Origin: Falciphora oryzae
Taxonomy: Eukaryota > Ascomycota > Sordariomycetes > Magnaporthales > Magnaporthaceae
Length of the DNA: 64,000 nt
NCBI GenBank assembly: GCA_000733355.1
Contig: JNVV01000008.1
Location: forward strand, 774,927-838,926
Direction: 5' to 3'
Shown here: piece by piece, positions 50,815-61,195 of the stretch
How positions within the stretch are numbered: position 1 is the first letter of the stretch
Layout: each line of letters begins with the position of its first letter
Position numbers and translations under genes: made by a program
The notes under the pieces: model-generated
Database searches by the model: none
What the model was told of the DNA's origin: nothing
The model's input: only the letters and a program-made list of their open reading frames with translations

Positions 50815-52449
50815 ATGAAGCTGCTCTCTGCCCTCGCGACCGCCTCGGCCCCGCTCCTGGCCTCGGCATGCCTGCTGCCCGAGGAGCGCGCCGGCTCGAG
50901 AAGCAGCCTGATCGGCCGCCGCCAGGCCTCGGGCAGGAACGGCATCCCTGTGGGCACCGGCGACCGCTTTAACGGCGGCACCGTCGTCCCCCGCGGTCTT
51001 GGCACCCAGCCCTCCAGCACCGCCTACACCTCGCTCCTGAGCGTCAAGGAGATCGAGAGCGGCTTCCAGGCCCTAGCCACCACCTATGGCTTCGATACCT
51101 TTGACGCCCCTTCGAAGACGTACGAGGGCCGCACGATCTTCGGCGGTAAGATCGGTGGCGCCAACGGCACGTGCAACGATGCCTACCGCGTTTTCATCAA
51201 CGCCGCCATCCACGCCCGCGAGCGTGGCGCCCCTGACGGCCTGTTGTACTTTGTGTCGGATCTGCTGTATGCCAACAAGAACAACGTCGGCATCACCTAC
51301 GGCCGGAAGTCCTACACGGCTGCCGACGTCAAGAAGGCCCTCTCGGCCGGTCTGATCTTCATCCCCCTGTCCAACCCCGACGGTGTGGCCTACGACCAGT
51401 CAACCAACAGCTGCTGGCGCAAGAACCGCAACCCCAAGTCTTCGGTCAGGGGAGACCCGGACTCGATCGGCATCGATCTGAACAGGAACTTCGACTTTCT
51501 GTGGGACTATAAGAAGGCCTTCGCGTCGAGTGTGTCCTCGTCCGTGGCCTCTACGGACCCGAGTGACGAGACGTTCCATGGTGAGCTCCTAACCCACCCC
51601 GCTTAGTTGTGTCACACTTTACCGCCATCTCTAACACGTTATCTCTTCCCCGGCAAAAGGCACCAGCCCCTTCTCGGAGCCCGAGACCAAGAATCTCAAG
51701 TGGGTTCTGGACACGTACTCCAAGGTTCGCTGGTTTGTCGACCTGCACTCTTACGCTGGAGACATCCTCTTCAGCTGGGGCTCCGACACCAACCAGAAGA
51801 AGTACCCCTACATGAGCTTCCTCAACAGCACCTACGACAGCGTGCGCGGCATCGTGAGCGACACACCCGGCGTGGGTAAGGGCTACGGCGAGTACGTTCC
51901 GGCCGACGAGGACGCTCTGAACCAGGGTGCTGCTAAGCGCATCGGCGCTGGCATGAGCGGCGCGGCCGGCCGGACCTACACGGTTCAGCAGTCGTCGGCC
52001 CTCTACCCGACTAGCGGAGGTACGTATTGACTTGACGATTCTTCCTTGCATTTACTACACTGCCCTTCCAAAGTTTCTGGTCGAGTTGGCTGGCCCATGG
52101 GCATCCACAACTCCAGACTCCCACGTTGCACTTATGCTTTGGGTGGCTGGGAATCTGGAGCTCTGGGGTTTCTGTCACGTATTTTCCGACACCCTCGGAA
52201 TGGCTAGAACTGACAGACAATGATGCAGCTTCCGACGATTACGCTTACTCACGCCACTTCGCCAACCCCAGCCTGAACCTCGTCCATTCGTACACAATCG
52301 AGTTTGGATTTGGAAACAATGCCGCCTCCTGCCCCTTTTATCCCTCGCAGTCGCAGCACAACTCGAACCTGAGGGAAATCGGGGGCGGATTCATGGAGCT
52401 GCTCTTGGCCGCGACCGACCTGGGCCTCGGTGAGCCCACCAAGTGCTGA
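50815..52449 (+). CDS. Secreted M14 zinc carboxypeptidase
   Basis: Exons 50815-51580, 51660-52019 and 52229-52449 give 448 residues. A signal peptide (LLSALATASAPLLASAC) is followed by a short pro-like region. M14 landmarks are all present: the zinc motif HARERGAPDG (H-x-x-E), PLSNPDGVAY, a substrate-binding IGIDLNRNFDFLWDY, the third zinc ligand in VDLHSYAGDI, and the catalytic glutamate in SYTIEFGFG. Two introns split the catalytic domain in phase 1, both with good donors (GTGAGC, GTACGT). The enzyme should release C-terminal amino acids from extracellular peptides. Compared with pancreatic-type procarboxypeptidases, the pro-region is short. N-glycosylation sequons are present (NGTC, NSTY). 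Confidence 0.9.
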
Positions 52450-53308
52450 TTGAAACCGTGGTCGTAAAGAAATTTCCCACGGTGATGAATAATGGCACGA
52501 AAGAGGGGTTTCTTGATGAATAATGAAATCTTTTATCCTAATGACACCTACCTTTTTTGTGGCTACACAACGGCCATTACTGGCAAACGCTATGGTGACG
52601 TGACAACGGCAGGCGTCTATCTCGTGTTGTGTTGCTTCGCAAGACAGCAGCAGTGAGGCACATCACTTACCCGAGCCACTCGCTCGTGCCGAGCGATTTA
52701 TCCGGGCGCTGAAAGTGCTGGGCCGCGCGGATCAAACGGCGGCCCTTCTGATCTTCCCCTTCCCGTCCACGTCATATTGCCTTCAGAGTGTCGAGGTACC
52801 GGCTATTACGTCGAGAATGTGTCAGTATAGGCGCTCGTCGCATTTTACCGCCACGTCCGTCGGCGGCCGCAGCAGTCACCCGTGTGCTGATGCATCGTGT
52901 TTCAATCTGAGGGAGTGCGTGTTGGTTGGAGGCGGCCTGGGAGCCAAGGGAGGCGGGACGGCGATGCTGTCGGGTGTTCCACCGTCCCGGGGAACGACCG
53001 CCAGAGGTTCTCGGGAGGGTATAGGCGAGAAGCGAGGTGGTTATTTAACTTCCTGCCCTCTGCTCTTTTGTCTGGCAGCTGCTCACCCTTACGCCTTTAC
53101 TGTCCATTTCGTTTCTTCTCGAATTTGTAATCGCACATTCTTTTCTACTGCGAGAGGTAAGATACCAATACTCAGCTGGATTTGTGGTTATATCCTGACA
53201 TGGCCATTCATACACCAGCTGTGCTCCGATCCGATCCTTAACCAACGGTCCCTTCTGAAAACTTTCACTTTTGCTTTACGTACCATCAACTTGATCTAGA
53301 CCGCCAAA
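52450..53308. other. Intergenic region
   Basis: No gene was recognised. The frame at 52715-53299 runs into the leader of the next gene and shows no domain or signal peptide. Confidence 0.5.
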
Positions 53309-53866
53309 ATGGTCTCCTTCGCCGCCCTCGTTCTTCTCGCGGCCTCCCTGGCCGGTGCCGTCCCAGCCCCGGACCCGGCCCCGGCTCCCGTCGCGTTCCC
53401 TGAGCCAGACCTCCAGAACGACAGGGCGAACAACGGCGCAGATGTGAGCAAAAAAACCATGTTATTATCAGACTGTCAGTTTTTTTTCTCTCTTCTAACA
53501 GTGAGGGTGGATGATCAATAGGGTATTGCGAATGCCGCTGATGTTGCCTTTGCCGCGGCTCTGGCCCATGCTGGCGTCGGTGGGTGCCTCTTCCCCTTCC
53601 TTGGTATATCTGCAGTGGCTATCTGACCAGGGGGCGCCGTGACCGAGGGCCCGGCATTCGAGTCGGCCAGCGCCGCGGCGGCCCAGGCCAGCGCAGAGGT
53701 CGTTGCGCAGGCCATCGCTGCCAACGAGGCTGCGGGGATCGAGATCGATTTCGAACTCGATGAGCTTGCCGCCCAGGAGCTGGCCAAGATCCAGGGAGGC
53801 GGGAACGGACAGGGCCAGGGCCAGGGCCGGGGCCAGCAGGGCCAAGGGCAGCAGGGACGGAACTGA
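53309..53866 (+). CDS. Small secreted protein with Gly/Gln repeat tail
   Basis: Exons 53309-53443, 53522-53579 and 53631-53866 give 142 residues. The start has a CCAAAATGG context and a clear signal peptide (VSFAALVLLAASLAGAVPAP). A proline/aspartate-rich spacer follows. The middle is an alanine-rich helical part (EVVAQAIAANEAAGIEIDFE), and the C-terminus is a GQGQGQGRGQQGQGQQG tract. No cysteines are present in the mature part, so it is not a disulfide-rich effector. Function is unknown. Both introns are short (78 and 51 bp); the second is near the lower limit. Confidence 0.7.
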
Positions 53867-54499
53867 AAGGACCTGCTGTGGTCTGTAAGGTTTCCTTTGT
53901 TCATTTCCTCAAGAGGCACCACCTCGTCGATGGACTCGTCGGATGAGATGGGCATTTGAGACAATCGCTGTAGAGCACACCAATGGCTCCAAACAGGCCG
54001 AGGAACAATACACTGAAGCGCAGCAGCTCCAGTGAGTCAATTCGTGTTCCCGTTGGTTTTTTTCTCATTTGTGGTTCGTTTCTTGCGCCAAATCCAGCTC
54101 CAATTCTAGATAAATTGGTGGTTCCGGTCGAGGCTGGACGGGCTTGCCGTTTTCGGCCATAAAAGCACCTTTTTCCTGCCAACCTCGACAAAGAAAAACA
54201 AAAGAAGAAAAACAGCATCCGGATCCGGGCCGAGCGAGCGAGCGATGCTTTGTTTCTTTTTCTCTAACGCGGAGTGCAAATCGGCCTTGAAAACATTGCG
54301 CCTCGCCGCTCATGCAGGCGGTGAGTGTCAAGCATGTCGTCTCAACGAAGCTCGTCTTCTCGCATCTCGGCACTTATATACATCAGTTGGATCCCTCCTT
54401 CCTCGCCTTCACATCCGCCTACCTATCTAGATATCTGGGTATCATTCTATCTGGCTGTCTTCATCTCTCTATAGCAGCTAGAGCTCTCACGGCGGAAAG
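53867..54499. other. Intergenic region upstream of the kinase gene
   Basis: No gene was recognised. The segment at 54410-54480 is rich in CTATCT/CTATCTGG words and probably forms the leader of the downstream gene. Confidence 0.5.
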
Positions 54500-57400
54500 A
54501 TGCCGCCAAAGAGAAAGGGGCCGCGAAATGCCAGCGAGGACGACAATAACCCCAATGCTCCCCTCGGTGGCCCACTACCACCTCTGGGTGCTGCCCTCGG
54601 CCAGGGGGCTCCTGCGCCACCACCTCAGTTCCCGGCAGCCCCAGAGGGTCTTGCGGGCTTTAACCTGGGACCGAACCTCGCGGCGGCTCCGATGGCGGGC
54701 TTCAACCCACCGATACCTGCAGTGCCACAAATGCCTCCAAGGGCCCCGGCCGGCTACAACCCGGGGCCTCCCCCGCCGGTGCCCCCGAGGGATCCGAAAC
54801 GCCAAAGACTCGGGCCAGCAGGGAACCAGCTTCCTCCTGCGCCTCCGCCGTTTTGGCAGCCGAGCCTAGGTCTTCCTGCGCGTCCGCCCCCTTTGCAGCC
54901 CAACCTGGCTATCCCTGCGCGTCCGCCCCCTTTGCAGTCCAACCTGGCTCCTCCTGCGCCCCCGCCCTTTCTGCAGCCGAACCTGGCTCCGGCTCCGGCT
55001 CCGGCTCCGATCCCTCTGCACGCGCATTTCAAGGCCATGGCCGCTCGGATGGCTGCCAACAGACAAGCGGCGGCGGCTGGACAGCTTCCGGCGGGGCAAG
55101 GCCCGGCATTCAACCCGATGGTACCGGCCGCGGCGCCTGGCTACGCACAGCCCGCGCGACCTGCTCCAGGCGGGCCTGCCTTACCTGGTGGCCGGCACCC
55201 CTTGCCCACTGGACGTCCGACTCAGGTCCAAGCAACCGGGGCGGCCAGAGCACGGCTCCCGGTGAATCCGCTAATCAACGCGAAGCTGCTCGAGGAGATG
55301 CAGAAGCAGACGGACTTCTTCAACGAGTACCGCAAGGGCAGGGGCTACGCCTGGAACGCGGAAGACCGCAGGCATTTATGGAAACAGCTCAGAGTCCCCA
55401 TCGCGCATCACTACCAGCTCAACCCGCACCTGACGGTCAACTTTTCCCGCTGGGCACAGGGCGAGGCGGACGCGAACAAGGCGTTGAAGGACCTCTTCTA
55501 CGAGCGGGGCGGCCACATGCTGAAGAAGAAAAAAGCCGGCGTCACCGCCAAGCCCGACATCAGGAAGGTGGTCAACGAGCACAGCGGGGACCTGCTCGCG
55601 GCCGGAGCTCGGTTTGTTCGCCTCTTGGGCGCCGGCGGGAACGGCGCCGCGTGTCTGTACGAGATCACCAACGAGCGGACGGGCGACACAAAGCGCATTG
55701 TGGTCAAAATGTCCCTGAAAGGCAACGACCTAGAGAGCGAGATGATGATCTTGAAGGTAAGCACACTCTCTCCCCCCGCGAAAAACCCTGTGAAAAGAAG
55801 AAGAAGAAAAAGCCAGCCAGCTGACATGTGAATCCAACACCCGAAGTGGCTGAAGCGCGCCCGGCACATCACGCAGCTGACCAGCATCGCCGAGGTGCAC
55901 GAGATGCTCGGGGCCGAGGAGCGCGGCTTTCCCGCGCGGCCGCCGAAGCTGAAGGACCTGCCCCTGGACGAGGACACGATCCGCGCCGTCCGGAAGGTCG
56001 ACGCCGCCAAGAGCCTGCTGATCCAGATTTTCTCCGACAGGGGCGCCCTGGACAGGATGGTCTCCCTCCTGGCGCACCTGCGGATCCCCGCCAAGGACAA
56101 ATTTTGCTGGCGCTTGCTGGAGTGCCGTAAGTTGGCCCCGCCTCTCCGGGCAATCACTCTTGACCCTGCGCCCTTGAGAGCTTGGTACTAATATTTTGGT
56201 GCTTTTATCCGCCTAGTCGTCAGGGGGTGCATCGCAATGTGGTCGCCGCCTAGGAAACAGGCGGCGGTCCGCCGCGGATACTTGCCGGAGTCGGGCCCGC
56301 TGCTTACCGAGGAACTACCGCCGGTGGATGAGAATATGCTGCTCAACATGGTTCACTTTGATCTTGACGTCTACAACAGTTGGTCCAGCCCGCCCCCACG
56401 GTTCCCCGTTTCTCTTTTCGGCGCTAACATGCCTGCGACCAAGTCTTCATGACCGATGACGACGAACATCCAGTCATGCCCATGGCTCAGATTGGCGACT
56501 TTGGAGCCACCAGAACCATGAATAGAGACAATTATAGAAATTCTGAGTAAGTCCGGTATCTTTTTGGGGAGAGAGTTCCCCCTCTATCGAGCCAGACGAG
56601 CTGATGAGGGATCGATGAACAGCATCCACATGTGGGCACTGCGTCACACGGGAAAGAGAGGGTTTGTCACGCCTGTGAGTTTTGCATTGGGCTTCTTCTT
56701 CTTCTCCCATTGCCCCAACCCCCTTGTCTCAAGTATTGATGTGTACCCTCTCAACTAACGCTGGCCCGTCAACTCCTCGCACCCAATGCAGGAGCAATTC
56801 ACGGAAGACTGGGACTATGTCCGGCTGAACCCATGGAAAGAAGCCGGGCAGCCTAGCTACAAGTTCAAGTCGGCCTTTGGACACGTCGCTGGCAACTACG
56901 GCGTGTGGACGAACGTGTGGTCCATAGGGCTCGTAAGTCACCCACGGTCTTTTCGCGTCTTATCATCGCATCACGGCCTACTTGAATCTCCTGAATTACA
57001 GACTGATCAAAAGCAACCGCCACGACAACAAAAAAAAGACCATGTGGATCGTCATCACGCAGATGGGCCCGATGCACCCCCCGGTCCCGAAGAACATCCC
57101 GATCGTGCCCGGCATGGAGGCCGACCCGGCCGGCGACGGGCGCACGGGCTTCTGGACGTACGCGCACCCGCTGGACCAGTACGGCATGTGCGACATCGGC
57201 GACGAGCTGCGCCACCTGGTGCTGCGCATGATGGCGCACGACCCCTACGACCGCCCGAGCCTCAAGGAGCTGCTCGACGCGGCCGAGGCCGGCTGCGCCG
57301 CCGACGACGACGACGACCCGCAGGCCGAGCAGACGGACCTGGAGACGGACGCCAACATCGCGGCGTACTTCAAGGACTACTTTTCTAATGTTGACCCCCC

Positions 57401-57560
57401 GCCGTCGGACCCGGTCATCCTGGACCCGGCCAACCCGCTGCCGTCGCCGCCGCCTGTGCCGGCGCCGGTTTGGCATATGCCGCCACCTCCCGGTGCTGGC
57501 GGTGCTAGCGGTGGTGCTGGTGGTGGCAGTGGCAATGTTGCGATGGGTAACGCGCCATAG
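54500..57560 (+). CDS. Divergent protein kinase with proline-rich N-terminus
   Basis: Exons 54500-55756, 55847-56126, 56217-56378, 56444-56546, 56623-56674, 56792-56932 and about 57039-57560 give roughly 838 residues. The first ~250 are proline/alanine rich, with LPARPPPLQPNLA-type repeats. Kinase motifs are FVRLLGAGGNGAACLYEI (glycine loop), RIVVKM (lysine), SEMMILKWLKRARH (helix C), HFDLDVYNIFM (catalytic loop), IGDFGATR (DFG), TNVWSIGL (subdomain IX) and DPYDRPSLKELL (subdomain XI). HFD replaces HRD and NVWS replaces DVWS. The lysine, catalytic Asp, Asn and DFG are kept, so activity is possible. The sixth intron lacks a good in-frame acceptor (an AAAG end is needed), making that joint uncertain. 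Substrates are unknown. Confidence 0.75.
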
Positions 57561-57835
57561 TGTTGACGACACTGAGGCTGCCTTTGCATTTTTTTCCAAC
57601 ACTTATGGATCTTGTTCCTCGTGGTTTGTGTTTTTTTGTTTACTTTCTCCTTCGGAGGTTCTTCCTCCTCAATGTAGCCGTATGTTGTGTGATTTGAGGC
57701 TCTCTTTTCATTGTCGTTTGCACAGAATACTCCGGTTCTCACCATCACTATGTACCTATTTGGGTAGCCTCCAAACCTTCTAATGCTCTCCCTGGTCTGC
57801 AAGACTCCCAAATTCCCTTCTTTGGCTCTAGTCTA

Positions 57836-58105
57836 TTACAGGGGGCAACGTCCAACCCAAGTTCCAGGGGGGTTACAGCCGCCGTTGCGGGTGTTGTAGC
57901 ACATGCCGGAGCACTCGCAGTACTGCTCGTTCCTGTTTCATGAATCAACCCTCGGTTAGCGGCGAAGTACATAATTTATAGCCATGGCTAATACGGGACG
58001 CGCGCGACTGGGCTGGGGGCATCATTACAGCTGTCGGCAGTCCCGCTGAGCGAAGGCGACGCCAGCGACGCTGAGGGCAGCGGTCAGGACAGCAAAGAGC
58101 TTCAT
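57836..58105 (-). CDS. 57-residue secreted six-cysteine peptide
   Basis: Two short exons (58105-58029 and 57932-57836) give MKLFAVLTAALSVAGVAFAQ as a signal peptide and a mature part of about 37 residues with six cysteines. The spacing is C-x7-C-x-C-x3-C-x7-C-x9-C (RDCRQ...YCECSGMC...GGC...GRCPL). The intron (96 bp, GTAATG donor, CTAAC branch, ACAG acceptor) splits a leucine codon. A TATA box lies about 130 bases upstream. Such peptides are effector-like or antimicrobial-like, but I recognise no family. The gene is easily missed because neither exon is long. It is convergent with the kinase gene. Confidence 0.7.
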
Positions 58106-59053
58106 CTTGGGAGTCTGAGTAAGCCTCGCTATTGTGTGCGATATGGGTGACTGGTTGCTGGTGCTGGGTATGATGGTTTGAGACAAGCTGGTTGTTGGGG
58201 AAATCGAGTGCGTATGAGAGGTGTGAGGGGCGTTAAATATACACAGCCGGTGGTTAGGGCTCCAATGAATGATCCGGGTGGACCATCAAAATCATGCGTC
58301 GTCCCGAAGAGGCGGTTATCCCGCGGCGCGGAACGCCCCCGATACAGGCCTCGCTGCGGCGGTAAGCAGCTTATAACCTGCCCGAAAGAGATTAGAGTAT
58401 GGGGAGGTGAAGGATTCCTGCCACTGTCGCAGCCCGAGACCGGCAAGATATTGCGGAGACGCCCCTCCATATACTATCAACAGTGGTAAGACCAAGCTGT
58501 CGATCTGGATCCTTCATGAACGGGGACGCACAATGGCGTTTATCTTCTGGCATACGATTTGATGCTCGGCTCTTGGCGGTGGCTCTTGGCAGCACCAAAT
58601 GCACGAATCCTTCGGGGAAACTCGACTGGACGGCCCGGAGTCCGAGATCCGAATCTACAGGATAACGTTTTTTCCTCTTCCAAATCACAGCCCTTCATTT
58701 TCTCTTTGTGCAGTCTCCTCCCTCACTCGATTACATTAGGACTAGGGGTTCAAGGCGTTCAGCTATGACATGCTACCCCCTATTTTCCTCCTTGGTTGTC
58801 TAGGTGACCATATTATATTGTGATCATGTTCCGTCAATGGGTTCTTTGGCTACCAAGGTCTTGTTCCCTTTTAAGGATGCTCAGGGGAGAGACATCCAAA
58901 GGCATAAGGGCCAGACGGCATCCAAAAACATCACACATGAACTAGCAGATTTTATCGTTTCACATCTCCGATCGGTTCGCATTGCTTTCTAATGTTCAAC
59001 TGCGAAACTAGACGCGGAATAAAAGTAGAGAGAAAAAAATAAGAAAAGGCAAA
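58106..59053. other. Intergenic region
   Basis: No gene was recognised between the cysteine-rich peptide gene and the 5S rRNA gene, apart from the TATA box at 58234-58242. Confidence 0.5.
58234..58242 (-). promoter_or_regulatory. TATA-like box of the six-cysteine peptide gene
   Basis: On the minus strand the box reads GTATATTTA, about 130 bases before the ATG at 58105, and stands in GC-rich sequence. Confidence 0.5.
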
Positions 59054-59172
59054 ACATACAACACCGAGGATTCCCCAGTGGTCACCCACCTGAGTACTAG
59101 TTCGGCCCTCACTGGTTTGACTAGGGGAGAGCGGACGGGATCCCGTATATTCCAGTGGGTATGGTCGTATGT
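59054..59172 (-). rRNA. 5S ribosomal RNA
   Basis: The minus strand from 59172 to 59054 is 119 nt. It begins ACATACGACCATACCCACTG and ends GGTGTTGTATGT, so the two ends pair as in fungal 5S rRNA. Internal landmarks are GGGATCCCGTCCGCTC, AGTGAGGGCCGAACTAGTAC, and GGGTGGGTGACCAC near the 3' half. A TATAT-like box lies 24-28 bases upstream (59196-59200), and T runs for Pol III termination follow the 3' end on the minus strand (TTTTGCCTTTTC). It is a dispersed single gene, as in Neurospora, not part of an rDNA array. Confidence 0.93.
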
Positions 59173-59975
59173 GCTAGCTTTTACTAACGGGCGTGTATAT
59201 CTAGTATGCGGTTTCCATTTTCCATGTGCTCGGTTTAGGTTGTTATGGTCCTGCTTCCTGTTATCTTCTCCTTCCTTGCCAATAAGCTGTACCGATGTCT
59301 TTCTATTCGTGCTTCCTTCCCTGACATCCATCTTTCCAGGTTAAATTCTAGAAGATCCTGCTTAAGCGAAAGCCCAGGCTCGGAAAACAATTTAGGAAAG
59401 GCTCCATCCGGAGGTAGGAATCGCAAAGTCAAGCACGGCTGGACGGATTAACTTGCTGACGACGGCCTTGGGGCTATGCTGCATGCAAGAGTGCCCGCGC
59501 AGTCAGCAAAGCGTGCGCAATTACAGCGGCCTCAATAACCACCAAGCACAACGCCGCTGCCTGAACGTGATTGGCTGCAGCATCAATTCAGCGTCCAGAT
59601 TTGGCATTTGCCCCACCTGCAGCGCAGGGAGTCAGCTGCGGCCCCCTGTCGATTACTGAAAGGCCACCAAGGGTGCAAGGAGCTGGAAAACAGTCGTCGG
59701 CTTACTGCGACATCCGCAACGTCAAGCCACCAGAGCGACACGGCCACGGAGATATCGCAGACATGGCTCTTTTCACTTATAAAGCGCAAGGCCGAGACCA
59801 CGGCGATGGAGAAATACCTCTTGGGGTTGCATGTTTCTATCTGTCGTCGTCCATTTCGATATCCAAACCTTGCAACCACTGAAAAAGAACCGAGTGAGAA
59901 CGAACCGACCTTGGAAGACGTATTGAAGGATCAAAAAGAAAAAAAAACAACATAGCAAAAAAGGACATTATCACA
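59173..59975. other. Intergenic region
   Basis: No gene was recognised. It includes a TATA box at 59776-59784 for the next gene. Confidence 0.5.
59776..59784 (+). promoter_or_regulatory. TATA box of the GPI-type protein gene
   Basis: CTTATAAAG lies about 190 bases before the ATG at 59976, leaving room for a leader that is adenine-rich near the start codon. Confidence 0.45.
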
Positions 59976-60740
59976 ATGTCGCAAGCTAGCGGTACCGTGG
60001 GCTCACGCACCCTTGCGGCCGTGTTCGCACTGCTGCCCGCCGTCGCCATGGCAGTCCCAACCTCGACCACCTCCTCGACCACCTCAACCAGCAGCAGCAG
60101 CAGCACCTCAACCTACAACACCGCAACCATCACCGGGACGCCCGCCTACTGCACCACGGCGCCGGCGAGGCCACAATTCAACTTCCCCGTCGGCACCACC
60201 CGGCCCGTGCCGCCGCTGCCCTGCGCGGGCGCCTACAACGCGGACCGGGGCCTGTGCTGCAAGTCCTCGTCGGACCCGGAGTGCTCTGGCGCCGGCGTCG
60301 AGTGGCAGCTGCCCCTGGCGCCCTGCGTCACCTCAAACCCGCTGTACCGCGGCTGCCCGGGCAACATGCTCAACAACGTGTGCTGCGAGAGCGCGCGCGT
60401 CGGCCTCGTCGACGGCACCGTCAGCTGCGACGGCGGCAAGAGCCTCTTCACCGTCATGGTGAGCGGTAACAGTACCAGCACTAGCTCGTACGGGGCCCAC
60501 ACCACCGGGAGCAGCCAGACTACCACTACCAGCGCGTCTTCATCGTCATCATCATCGTCGTCGACTTCGAGCTCCAGCACGATCACAACGTCCTCCTCGA
60601 CCACCTCAAGCAAGACGGGCACTGTTGCGTCTGCTACTGCCGCGGCCACCACCAGCAAGAAGGCGGCCGCCCCCGCGGGCGTGGCCGTCTCTGCTGCTGC
60701 GGCGCTGGGCGCCATCGGGGCCTTCGTTGTGCTTCTGTAA
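59976..60740 (+). CDS. Secreted cysteine-containing Ser/Thr-rich protein, probably GPI-anchored
   Basis: One exon encodes 254 residues. The N-terminal hydrophobic stretch (TLAAVFALLPAVAMAVP) is a signal peptide. Residues about 30-50 are serine/threonine rich. A cysteine domain follows (YCTTAPARP, LPCAGAYNADRGLCCKSSS, PECSGAG, APCVTSNPLYRGCPGN, NVCCESARVG, TVSCDGG), with about ten cysteines including two CC pairs. A long Ser/Thr stalk then leads to a hydrophobic end (AAAALGAIGAFVVLL), as expected for GPI anchoring. Family not recognised; cell-surface location is inferred. The CC pairs recall hydrophobin-like spacing, but the overall pattern is not one. Confidence 0.75.
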   Translation: MSQASGTVGSRTLAAVFALLPAVAMAVPTSTTSSTTSTSSSSSTSTYNTATITGTPAYCTTAPARPQFNFPVGTTRPVPPLPCAGAYNADRGLCCKSSSDPECSGAGVEWQLPLAPCVTSNPLYRGCPGNMLNNVCCESARVGLVDGTVSCDGGKSLFTVMVSGNSTSTSSYGAHTTGSSQTTTTSASSSSSSSSSTSSSSTITTSSSTTSSKTGTVASATAAATTSKKAAAPAGVAVSAAAALGAIGAFVVLL

Positions 60741-61195
60741 GACGTGAGGACCCCCAAGTTCTCTCGAGGTTCTCGCTTGGCGGTATTAGTCTTTTATCTG
60801 CTTGGTGAAAGGAGGACTGCATTTTTAGCGTGGCGTCATGGAATTGGGTTTCCGGCGTTATATGGTTTAGTGTGAAGGCGAGAATGCCACGTTCATCCAT
60901 TCTCACCGCCCCAGGGGGCACCGGCGGTCTCTGACCCTTTTTATGAATAAAAGTACCATGGGATTCATTATATACATGACTGCTCGGATACCCATAGACG
61001 GCACGCAAACCAGCAAAATTCTAGAGCAAACCATTCTTCGCATTTCAGTCAATGTTCATAAGTCGTAAGCCATTCACAGTCATCCACTAACCAATAACCC
61101 GACCAGTTTCCAAGACGCGTCCCCAATGCCAGGGAAGGGCTGGTAGAGTGGTGGAAATTTACCATGCGCCGACAGATGCCGCAACTCCAGACATC
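60741..61195. other. Convergent 3' region
   Basis: This is spacer between the 3' ends of two convergent genes. No feature was recognised. Confidence 0.5.
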
